Assembly (NCBI GenBank): GCA_903871935.1
Contig: CAIQIQ010000080.1
Coordinates: forward strand, 1-39,664
Origin: an uncultured Phycisphaerales bacterium
Lineage (GTDB): Bacteria; Planctomycetota; Phycisphaerae; Tepidisphaerales; Tepidisphaeraceae
Length of the DNA: 39,664 nucleotides
Direction: 5' to 3'
This document shows, piece after piece, positions 7,396 through 16,000 of this stretch. The notes under the pieces were generated by a model. It was given only the letters and a program-made list of their open reading frames with translations. It was not told the DNA's origin and made no database searches. The position numbers and the translations under genes are program-made. The stretch's first letter is position 1, and each line of letters starts with the position of its first letter.

Positions 7396-7911
7396 ATGAC
7401 GCGTAAACTGTTGTTGGGACTGGCGTTGGTGTGCGGCGCGGTGGCTCTGCCGGTCACGGCCATGGCCGACCATGGTGAGCGAGATTGGCATGGCGGTTAT
7501 CGGCATCACGATGACCACGGCCGTGGGAGTTTCCATATTGATATCGGCTCGATCATTGGCGGACCGGTCTATGAACCGCAGGCGGTTCAGGTCTGGGTGG
7601 AGCCGGTTTACCAGACGGTCGTCCAGCGTGTGTGGGTGGCCGACGTGACGCAGACGGTGATTGATCGCGTTTGGATACCGGAGCACTATGAATGGCGCAA
7701 TGTGGCGACCGGAGATCCCTGGCATCCGACGGTCCGGCAGCAGGTTCTGGTGCGCGGATATTACGAAGATCGGCCGCGGGTTGTGGTTGTAACGCCGGGA
7801 CACTATGAGGATCGGCCAGCGCAGCAGCTTGTGGCCGCGGGTCACTGGGAGATGCGGTATCAGGAAGTGCCACAGTCGCAGTTGGGTTTCAGTTTCGGGT
7901 TCGGACGGTAA
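7396..7911 (+). CDS. Exported His/Val/Tyr-rich repeat protein
   Basis: Protein of 171 residues. ATG 7396 is preferred because GAGG lies 6 nt upstream; a longer frame from 7372 adds eight residues before the signal peptide. The signal peptide (about residues 4-23) ends at ALPVTAMA. It is followed by a His/Asp-rich segment (DHGERDWHGGYRHHDDHGR) that could bind metal, then a region of repeated VWV/RVW and GHYEDRP / GYYEDRP motifs, giving at least four degenerate beta-strand-like units. Similar short exported proteins with Y-x-WV repeats are common in planctomycetes and have no known function. It is followed by a strong intrinsic terminator and so is probably a single-gene unit. Confidence 0.72.
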   Translation: MTRKLLLGLALVCGAVALPVTAMADHGERDWHGGYRHHDDHGRGSFHIDIGSIIGGPVYEPQAVQVWVEPVYQTVVQRVWVADVTQTVIDRVWIPEHYEWRNVATGDPWHPTVRQQVLVRGYYEDRPRVVVVTPGHYEDRPAQQLVAAGHWEMRYQEVPQSQLGFSFGFGR

Positions 7912-7936
7912 AGCCTTGATCAGATCGATTAGTGAC

Positions 7937-7987
7937 GTCGCGCCACGCTCAGTTTTGTTGTTTGAGCCTGGCGCGACCTTTCTTTTT
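7937..7987 (+). terminator. Intrinsic terminator after the exported repeat protein
   Basis: Stem GTCGCGCCA / TGGCGCGAC (9 bp), a C/C mismatch, then GCTCA / TGAGC (5 bp), an 11-nt loop, and the tail CTTTCTTTTT. It lies 25 nt after the stop codon at 7911. Confidence 0.8.
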
Positions 7988-8025
7988 GGCAAGCCAAAGA
8001 ATCACCTCGCAGGGATAGCAGGGGG

Positions 8026-8057
8026 TGGTGCGCTTTGTGCGCACAAAGCGCACCACT
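8026..8057. repeat. Perfect 32-bp palindrome
   Basis: Left arm GTGGTGCGCTTTGTGC (8026-8041) is followed without spacer by its exact reverse complement (8042-8057). As RNA it would fold into a hairpin of about 14 bp with a 4-nt loop. It lies between a terminator and the signalling operon. It could be a dimeric-protein site, a transcription roadblock or a repeat element. Confidence 0.85.
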
Positions 8058-8171
8058 TTGGGACCGGATCTTTGGTCCTGCGCCCCTGGTCCGGGCTTTG
8101 GTGAGGATCGCTCGCCAGACCTGTACCGGGATTTCGCGGGTACGCGGGGGCCATGCATTGGAGATTCAGCC

Positions 8172-8188
8172 AGTGATCATTGATCACT
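8172..8188. promoter_or_regulatory. 17-bp operator-like palindrome AGTGATCA-T-TGATCACT
   Basis: Two exact 8-bp arms around one central base, 83 bp before the GTG 8271 start of the sensor kinase. Symmetry and position fit a binding site for a dimeric regulator. The spacing does not match a CRP site (GTGA-N6-TCAC), so the protein is unassigned. Confidence 0.45.
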
Positions 8189-8270
8189 CCGTAACGCAGG
8201 CATTTGGGGATTCGAGATTGGTGGGGAGGGAGGGTACACTTTTGGTGTGGGCCATGACCGAGGTGATAAC

Positions 8271-10973
8271 GTGCTGTGGCAGAAGCGGCTGGCAGCAATT
8301 CTCAGTATTGCCGGAGCATACTACCTTACGGCCGTGCTGGGGCTGAGCCTGGCATTGCCGCAGACCAACGCGACGGCGGTGTGGATCGGCTCTGGCATTG
8401 CCCTGGGCGCGCTGCTGCGGGGAGGGGTGGGCCTGTGGCCGGGCGTGGCGCTGGGTGCGTTCTTGGCCAACGTGCATGTGCTGCTGCTGGCGGGCGCTGG
8501 CAGCGTGAGCAGAGTTGTGTTGGCGGCCGCGGTGATCGCCGCGGGCAATACCCTTGAAGCGGTGCTGGGGCGTCTGCTCTTCCGCCGCTTCATCGGGTGG
8601 CATGACCCGTTGCATCGCAGCCGTGATCCTTTCGTGTTGGTTGTGGTGGCGGCGGTGAGTTGCAGCCTGGCCGCAGCGGTTGGGGTGACAACGATCACGT
8701 CCATGGGATTTTCCCCCCGGCACCTGGCTGGGTCCGCCCTGCTCACCTGGTGGTTGGGTGATGTGGCGGGCATTCTTCTTATCACCCCGCTGGTCCTGGT
8801 GATCGCCAGGGCACCGGCCTGGCGACGTGATCTGCGGTCGCTGCTGACGCAGGGGGCATTCCTGTTCGCCGTGGGGCTGGCCGCGTTTCTGCTGTTTGCC
8901 GGCGGCACTGCCCAGGATGTGGCGGTGTCGGTTGCATATCTGATTCTCCCGCTGGTGCTGGTGGCGGCCATCTGGGGAAAGCCGGCCCTGACGCAGTTGA
9001 GCGTGGCTGTGATAGCGACTGTTGCCATATACGGCGCGGTCCACGGGCAGGGGCCATTCGTGCGCCCGTCGATGTATTCGAGCCTGCTGCTGGCGCAGGG
9101 ATTCGCCTGTGTGCTGGTCCTGGCCGGCGGCACGCTGTCGGCGACCATCGCCGAGCGCAGGACGCGTGAACAGACGCTGCAGCGGACGTACCGGGCCCTG
9201 GAGGTCGTGACGCGGTGCAACGCAGCGGTCGTCCATGCCGCCGATGAACAGGAGCTGCTTAAGCAAGTGTGCCGCGTGGCGGTTGACACGGCCGGGTATC
9301 ACCTGGCCTGCGTGGGTTATGCCCAGGACGACGAAGCCAAGACGGTCAGGCCGGTTGCCTATGCGGGCCCGGCCGAAGGTTTTCTGAGCCGCGTGCGCGT
9401 GAGCTGGGGCGACAACGAGTACGGGCAGGGAACGCTCGGAACTGCAATCCGCACGGCCCGGCCGGTCGTTGCACATGATCTGGCGCACCATCCGCAGTAC
9501 CAGGCGTGGCGTGACCTCGTGGCTGAAAGCGGATTCCGTTCTGCGGCGGCGGTGCCCCTTGAGGCTCATGGGACGGTGTATGGTGGCATGGTCTTCTATA
9601 CCGGCGAGCAGTACGCCTTTGGACCTTCGGAACTGGAACTGCTGGCCGAGTTGGGAGCGAACCTCGCCCATGGCATCCTGACCTTGCGGACGCAGAGGCA
9701 CCGGGAGCAGATGCAGGAGGAAGTGATTCGCCTGCATGAGCAGGTGCAGCGGCATGCTGCGGAACTGGAGCAGCGCGTCGAGCAACGCACAGCGCAGTTG
9801 CAACAGGAGATGACCCAACGCGAGTTGGCCCAGAGTTCGCTGCGGGAAAGCGAGCGGAAATATCGCGAATTGGTCGAGAACGCCAACAGCATCATCCTGC
9901 GGATGGACACGCGCGGACGGATCACCTTCCTCAACAGTTTTGGCCAGCGGTTCTTCGGCTACCCGGAGGAGGAGTTGCGCGGCCGCAGCGTCATTGGGAC
10001 CATTGTTCCCGAAACTGAAACGGGTGGCCGCGACCTGGAGCGGTTGATCCAGGACACCGCCGCTCATCCCGACCGGCACACCAGCAACGAGAATGAAAAT
10101 CTCCGCCGGGATGGCACACGAGTCTGGATCTCCTGGACCAACCGCCCAATTCACGACGATGAAGGGCGTCTGGTGGAGTGCCTGGCCGTCGGCAACGACA
10201 TCACAGCGCTGAAGCTCGCGGAGGCTAGGCTGGAGGAGGCGAAAGACGCGGCGGAGTCGGCCGACCGCCTCAAGTCCGCGTTTCTGGCGACCATGTCGCA
10301 TGAGCTGCGAACGCCGTTGAACTCAATCATCGGCTTCACCGGCATTCTTCTGCAGGGATTGGCGGGGCCGTTGAACGGCGAGCAGCGTAATCAACTTGGC
10401 ATGGTCCAGAGCGCTGCTCGGCACCTGCTGGCCCTGATCACGGATGTGCTGGATATCTCCAAGATCGAAGCCGGGCAGTTGACGATCCAGCGAGCGCCGT
10501 TTCCTCTGCCCCTGGCCATCGACAAGGCCATGCAGACAGTGACCCCCCTGGCACGGAGCAAGAACCTTCAGCTCACTTGCCAGATCGCCCCGGAAGTGGG
10601 CGAGTTTGTTGGTGATCAGCGGCGGGTGGAGCAGATCCTGCTGAACCTGTTGGGCAACGCAATCAAATTCACCGAGCAGGGACAGATTGCGCTGCGCTGC
10701 ACCTGCGAGCCGGGGTGGGTGGTCATCAGCGTCCAGGACACCGGCTGCGGCATCGCGGAAGAGGACCGCGCCACGGTGTTTCGGCCGTTCCGGCAGTTGG
10801 ACACCGGCCTGGCGCGCAAGCACGAAGGGACCGGCCTGGGGCTGTCCATCTGCAAACGCCTGGTTGACCTGATGAGCGGGCGCATCGAGTTGAGCAGCGT
10901 GGTGGGCAGGGGCAGCACCTTTACCGTCAGGCTCCCACAGCAGCCTGCCGAGCAGCGGCGGGAGAATCCATGA
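8271..10973 (+). CDS. MASE1-GAF-PAS sensor histidine kinase
   Basis: About 900 residues. GTG 8271 is preferred over GTG 8247 because a GAGGTGA ribosome site ends just before it. Domain order: MASE1-type integral membrane sensor with eight or more hydrophobic segments (about 8-300); GAF (about 315-475); a Glu/Gln-rich coiled coil (475-530); PAS (530-650); HisKA with phospho-acceptor His677 in ATMSHELRTPLN; HATPase with N-box Asn796 (LLGNAIKF), G1 DTGCG (823-827) and G2 GTGLG (853-857). All catalytic boxes are canonical, so it should autophosphorylate. There is no attached receiver: the next gene, overlapping by ATGA, encodes a lone receiver and is the likely partner. Signal unknown. Confidence 0.92.
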   Translation: MLWQKRLAAILSIAGAYYLTAVLGLSLALPQTNATAVWIGSGIALGALLRGGVGLWPGVALGAFLANVHVLLLAGAGSVSRVVLAAAVIAAGNTLEAVLGRLLFRRFIGWHDPLHRSRDPFVLVVVAAVSCSLAAAVGVTTITSMGFSPRHLAGSALLTWWLGDVAGILLITPLVLVIARAPAWRRDLRSLLTQGAFLFAVGLAAFLLFAGGTAQDVAVSVAYLILPLVLVAAIWGKPALTQLSVAVIATVAIYGAVHGQGPFVRPSMYSSLLLAQGFACVLVLAGGTLSATIAERRTREQTLQRTYRALEVVTRCNAAVVHAADEQELLKQVCRVAVDTAGYHLACVGYAQDDEAKTVRPVAYAGPAEGFLSRVRVSWGDNEYGQGTLGTAIRTARPVVAHDLAHHPQYQAWRDLVAESGFRSAAAVPLEAHGTVYGGMVFYTGEQYAFGPSELELLAELGANLAHGILTLRTQRHREQMQEEVIRLHEQVQRHAAELEQRVEQRTAQLQQEMTQRELAQSSLRESERKYRELVENANSIILRMDTRGRITFLNSFGQRFFGYPEEELRGRSVIGTIVPETETGGRDLERLIQDTAAHPDRHTSNENENLRRDGTRVWISWTNRPIHDDEGRLVECLAVGNDITALKLAEARLEEAKDAAESADRLKSAFLATMSHELRTPLNSIIGFTGILLQGLAGPLNGEQRNQLGMVQSAARHLLALITDVLDISKIEAGQLTIQRAPFPLPLAIDKAMQTVTPLARSKNLQLTCQIAPEVGEFVGDQRRVEQILLNLLGNAIKFTEQGQIALRCTCEPGWVVISVQDTGCGIAEEDRATVFRPFRQLDTGLARKHEGTGLGLSICKRLVDLMSGRIELSSVVGRGSTFTVRLPQQPAEQRRENP

Positions 10974-11338
10974 GTCAAACGATACTCATCATCGAGGACA
11001 ACGCGCAGAACCTGTACCTGATGCGCTTTCTGCTGGAGCGAAACGGCTTTACAGTGGTCGCGGCCCAGGATGGCCGGCACGGAATTGAGCTGGCTTGTGC
11101 AAATCCGCCAGTGGCGATCCTGCTGGACATTCAGTTGCCGCTGATGGATGGCTATGCCGTGGCTCGCGAGTTGCGTAAATTCGAGAGTCTGAACGGCATT
11201 CCCATCATTGCGGTAACCAGCTATGCTATGGTCGGTGACCGGGAGAAAGCCTTGGAAGCCGGGGCGACCGATTACATCGAGAAACCAATTGACCCGGACA
11301 CGTTTGTGGATCACCTCCGCCGCCACATTCCGGGCTGA
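10970..11338 (+). CDS. Single-domain response regulator (DivK/CheY-like)
   Basis: Stand-alone receiver of 122 residues with no output domain. Acidic pocket ED (9-10), phospho-acceptor Asp53 in LLDIQLPLMDGY, switch Thr83 in AVTSYAM and conserved Lys105 in EKPID. The sequence type is that of DivK-like receivers, which relay phosphate or change a kinase's activity by contact instead of binding DNA. The ATG overlaps the kinase stop codon (ATGA), so the two are translationally coupled and almost surely a cognate pair. The downstream gene begins with another receiver fused to a kinase, giving a three-protein relay. Confidence 0.93.
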   Translation: MSQTILIIEDNAQNLYLMRFLLERNGFTVVAAQDGRHGIELACANPPVAILLDIQLPLMDGYAVARELRKFESLNGIPIIAVTSYAMVGDREKALEAGATDYIEKPIDPDTFVDHLRRHIPG

Positions 11339-11371
11339 TGACAGGTATGTGCCATTTGCGGAGTTGCTGCC

Positions 11372-12577
11372 ATGCTCAGAGTACTGATCGTCGATGACAA
11401 GCCGGAGAACCTGCACTTCCTGGCAGCGATGCTCGGCGGGAACGGGTACGTGGTAGAGAGGGCCGGCAATGGCATAGAGGCTCTCGCTTCGGCCAGAGCA
11501 ACGCCTCCTGACCTGGTCATCTCCGACATCTTGATGCCTGGCATGGATGGCTTTGCGCTGTGTCGACTGTGGAGGCAGGACCCCCATCTTCTTTCTATTC
11601 CGTTCGTTTTCTACACGGCAACCTACACCGATCCCAAGGATGAACAGTTAGCCCTGAGCCTGGGGGCCGATCTCTTCCTGATCAAACCCCAGGAGCCGGA
11701 TGCGTTCATGAATCAGATCACGGGAGTTCTGCAAAAGCATCAAGCCGGCCAACTGACTCACGCGCCCGCCGCTGCGATGGAGGAATCGAGCTATCTCCGC
11801 CAGTACAACGCGGCCCTGATTCACAAGCTTGAAGACAAGCTGGTGCAGTTGGAGCATGCCAGCAAGGTGAAAGATGTTCTGCTGGGCTCCGTCAGCCACG
11901 AGCTGCGGACGCCCCTGACCCCGGTCATGCTGCTGGCCGACATGCTGATTCGCGACCCGGTCACTCCGCCTCGCATGCGTGAGGATCTGCAGACGATGTG
12001 CCGTCACATCGAGATCGAAAAGCGTCTGCTGGGCGACCTGCTCGATTACGCGGCCATGCATTCCGGGTCGCTGCGCATACAGCGGCAGCCCCTGTCGCTG
12101 CATCGGCTTGTGGGGCAGGCGGTGGCTCTCTGGCGGGAACAGATCCAGGCCGAGGCACTGCATCTGGAGGTGCGCCTGGAGGCGGCGTGCGACCAGATCC
12201 TTGGCGACCCCGAACGCCTGGAGCAGGTTCTGTGGAACCTTATGCAGCATGCCGTTCGCCGCAGTCCGCGGAACGGGTCTATCACGTTGCGTTGCTCCAA
12301 TCTTCAGGCCGATCGCGTCGTGCTGGAGGTGCTGGATGCGGGGAAGGCGATGGATGCGCAGGCCATCGCCTGGACCTTCTCGCCGTTTGATCGCGGCCTC
12401 CGGTTCGGCGAGTTTGGCTGCCGTGACCCGGGCCTTGGGCTGGCTGTCAGCAAAGGCATTATCGAAGCGCATGGCGGCAGCATGAGCATTCAGAGCCCGG
12501 GCGAGGGCTCGGGCACAACTGTGGCCGTGCAGCTTCCGGTTCATCGTGGGGCCATTGGGTCCTCAGTCAGAGCCTAG
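11372..12577 (+). CDS. Receiver-histidine kinase protein with degenerate ATP site
   Basis: Protein of 401 residues: N-terminal receiver (Asp52 in SDILMPGMDGF, Lys105 in LIKPQ), a linker helix, HisKA with His176 in SVSHELRTPLTP, and a HATPase domain. The ATPase motifs are abnormal. The N-box reads WNLMQHAVRR, where His293 replaces the Mg-binding Asn. The G1 box reads LDAGKAM and lacks the second Gly; G2 keeps only DPGLGLAVSK. ATP binding may thus be weak or lost, while the phospho-accepting His and the receiver remain intact. It may act as a phosphotransferase or allosteric scaffold, as DivL does for DivK; this is inference. It is 33 nt downstream of the lone receiver on the same strand. Confidence 0.88.
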   Translation: MLRVLIVDDKPENLHFLAAMLGGNGYVVERAGNGIEALASARATPPDLVISDILMPGMDGFALCRLWRQDPHLLSIPFVFYTATYTDPKDEQLALSLGADLFLIKPQEPDAFMNQITGVLQKHQAGQLTHAPAAAMEESSYLRQYNAALIHKLEDKLVQLEHASKVKDVLLGSVSHELRTPLTPVMLLADMLIRDPVTPPRMREDLQTMCRHIEIEKRLLGDLLDYAAMHSGSLRIQRQPLSLHRLVGQAVALWREQIQAEALHLEVRLEAACDQILGDPERLEQVLWNLMQHAVRRSPRNGSITLRCSNLQADRVVLEVLDAGKAMDAQAIAWTFSPFDRGLRFGEFGCRDPGLGLAVSKGIIEAHGGSMSIQSPGEGSGTTVAVQLPVHRGAIGSSVRA

Positions 12578-13016
12578 GAGGCGCGGGTGGTGAGGCTGGT
12601 GGCGGGAATGCGTAAGAGAAATGCGTAAGGGATCAGGTGACGGTTCCTGTGAAGGTCGAGGGGATGTGCACCCTCACCTCCGGCCTCTCTCCCCGGGGTG
12701 AAGGGAGGTATGAAGGCATTGCGGCGGCGAGCACAACCGGGGCACATACACTGGAACGAATGAGTTGCCGCAGGGGTGGGATCGGGGTAAGATTGTGGTG
12801 TTCATCCGGTTCGATGCCGGCTGAACGAAATGCAGGCTTTGCGGCCGGTCGGGCCTTTACGTTGCGATGTGCGGCGTCCCCTTCCGGCGACTGAAGTCCT
12901 GCTCGTGATGACAGGGGCGTCTCCTGCCGGCCTTGAATGGATGGCCTGTAAGCCACGCCTGATCTCGGAAACGGGGTCCCTCACGGGCAATTTGACTTTT
13001 TACAAAGGGCTCTGTC
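12578..13016. other. Non-coding stretch before the oxidoreductase gene
   Basis: No credible gene. A C/G-rich palindromic block at about 12664-12705 (ACCTCC ... GGAGGT, with CTCTCCCCGGGG inside) looks like an extragenic repeat related in style to the one near 1425. No intrinsic terminator is obvious after the kinase operon. TTGACT at 12992 and TACAAA at 13001 are too close together to form a promoter. Confidence 0.4.
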
Positions 13017-16000
13017 ATGCCCATCGATTCTCGTTTCCTCAGCAGCAGCGGCTGGGAAGTCTTTACTGGTAATGAGCTGATTGTCAAAGGAATCCTGGAA
13101 ACAGAGGGTGGTGTCAGTCTGTTTACAGGGTATCCGGGGTCGCCGGTGGCACAGTGCTTTGACCTGATGGGGTCGCTGGCGCCGCTGCTGAAGAAGCATG
13201 GGGTGCATGCGTTCCAGTCGAACAATGAAGCGCTGGCATCAGCGGCCATTAACGGCAGCCAGATGGCGGGCATCAAGGCCATCTGCGTAATGAAGAGCGT
13301 GGGCGTGCATGTGGCGGCCGATGCTCTGGCGCTGGGGAACCTGGCGGGAGTGCACCCGCAGGGCGGCGCGGTGATCGTGATGGGGGATGACCCGTGGTGC
13401 GATTCCACTCAGGTGCCGGTGGATAGCCGGTTCATTAGCGAACACCTGCGCATGCCGGTGATCGAGCCGGGCGATGCGCAGCAACTCAAGGATTGGGTGG
13501 ATCTGGCATTCAAGCTGTCCCAGGCGTCGAATCTGTACATCGGCTACCTGGTGACGAACTTCGTGGCCGACGGTGGCGGAAGTGTGGTCTGCACGGAGAA
13601 CCACTTCCCCGATGTGAACACAACCAAGAAGTTTGAGATCGATACGGCGACAATCGCGCTGGATAAGCTGGTGCAATTGCCGCCGCGGACCTGGATGCAT
13701 GAATTGGAGATTCCAGCGCGGCACAAGCTGGCGGTGGAGGCAGCGCGGAAGTTGGGGATCAATAGAATACAGAGGTCAGAGGTCAGCGGTCCCGCCATGG
13801 CGGGTAAACTGCAGTCAGAGGTGGCGGAGATTGGGTTTATTGTGACGGGGTGCGCGGGGGCGTATCTGCGTCAGGTTCTGCAGGGGGTGGGGCTCGATGG
13901 AGCGTTCCCGATCCTGGAGATGGGGATGGCGTATCCGGCGGATGCGGGGCTGGTGCATGAGTTCTCATCTCTGTGTAAGCACATGATCGTGATCGAGGAA
14001 CGGCGCAGTTTCCTTGAGCGCAATATCCGCGATACCGCCGCAGCGCAGTTGCCGCATGAGCAGGCGACGGATCTGGCCGGCCGACTCTTCGGCAAGAGCT
14101 TCCCGGTGCTGGATGGGAAGCCGACGGAGGGCATTCCCGAGACGCGGGGGCTGAATCCATCGGTGTTAGCGCTGAAGCTGTTGCCGCTATTGCAGAAGAT
14201 GCAGAGTCTGGACGAAGAGGCGCGGCAGCGCGTGACGAAGTACGTGACGCAGCTTCGGATGCTCTCAACGCCGAAGCTGGAGGTGTTGGGAGCGGCAAGC
14301 GTGGCGGCCGATGAACTATTACAGAAGAACATCGTGCGGCGGTCGCCGACATTTTGCCCGGGATGTCCGCATCGCGATTCGGCGTCGGTGCTGCTGGAAA
14401 TCCGCAAGAACTTCCAGGATGAAGCGTACATGAAAAAGACGCACAAACTGGGGAAGGTGGATCTGGTTGCGCATGGCGACACCGGCTGCTACACGATGCT
14501 GATGTTCCCGCCCACCGATTCGCTGATGCACAATTATTCGGGCATGGGCCTGGGCGCGGGCACCGGCAGCGGCATCAATCCGTTTATTACCAACAAGCAG
14601 CTTGTGTTCATGGGCGATTCGACGTTCTTCCACTCCGGGCAGATCGCGATTACCAATGCGATCGCGGCGAAGCAGGATCTGTGCTTCATCATCCTGGAGA
14701 ACGGGACGACCGCGATGACCGGGCACCAGGGCCATCCGGGCACCGAACGCGACCTGATGGGGCGGAAGCTGCCGCTGCAGGATATCGAGCAGATCGTGCG
14801 CGGGATGGCCGCCACCAGTGGCATCAGTGTGCTGCGGCTGCGGCCGGACGAGCGGGCGGAGTATCGGCACACGCTGGAGAAGGCGATCTTGGACAAGGGT
14901 GTGAAGGTGATCATCGCCAACAAGGAATGCGGAATCACCTACCATCGCACAGTGCTGAAGGATCAGCGCAAGCAGATCAAGGAGTTTGGCTACCTGCCGC
15001 GGCAGGAGTTCATGAACATCACGCCGGAGGTGTGCGAGAACTGCCTGGAATGCACGAAGCAGACGGGATGCCCGGGGCTGCTGCCGATCGAGACGGACTT
15101 TGGGCGGAAAATTGATACCGATGTGACGTGGTGCGTGAACGATGGGGCATGTGAGCGGGTGCGGGTGACAAATGATCTGGCGATCGATGTGAAGCCGTGC
15201 CCGAGTTTTGAAAAGCTGACGGTGGTGCGCAAGAAGCGAAGGCGCTACACGCTGCCGAATATGGCGCTGGATAAGCTGCCTTCGCCAAAGTGGGCGGTGA
15301 ACCCGACGGCGGATCGGCCGTGGCGGGTGCATATGTCGGGCGTGGGCGGGATGGGCATTGGGCTGGTTGGCGCCATCCTGGTGCGTGCTGGGCACATGGA
15401 AGGGTATCGGGTGCTGTTCTCGGAGAAGAAGGGGCTGGCGATAAGAAATGGGGGAGTGTTTTCGCAGGTGGCGTTTGTTCCGAAGAGCGACGAAGCGACG
15501 GAGTCCCGGCGCTCCGAGAACGAAGGGGCGGAGACGACCGCGACGATCCCATATGGGCAGGCGGATCTGCTGTTGGGCGTCGATGTGCTGGAGGCCGCCC
15601 GGGCGGTGGATCCGCGGGAGCAATTCCGGATTGCCACAGCGCAGCGTACGGCGGCGGTTGTGAATACCTACAAGCAGGCGACGATCGAGACGCTGCTGGG
15701 TCGGGCCGACTTCAATCCCGATGGGCTGCGCGATGCAATCTTCAAGAAGTGCAATCAGGAACTGTCGTATGCGAACGATCTGTCGACGCTGTGCGAACGG
15801 CGGCTGGGGTCGAAGCAGTTTGTGAACATCATGATGCTGGGGGTGGCCTACCAGCTTGGGCTGATCCCGGTGTCATCGCACTCGATTGCATGGTCAATCA
15901 AGGATTCAGTGAAGCGCGACCATCGGCGGAACCTCAAGGCGTTCAATATCGGAAGAAAGCTGGCGCTGGAGCCGAGGAAGCTGCCGCCACGGCCGACGCC

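Noticed and set aside
8184..10301. 705-codon open frame on the minus strand
   Set aside because: Antisense shadow of the sensor kinase; the translation is Arg/Gln/His-rich and has no family features.
12637..12894. 85-codon plus-strand frame between the kinase operon and the oxidoreductase
   Set aside because: It runs through a palindromic repeat, lacks a ribosome site and has no recognisable features.
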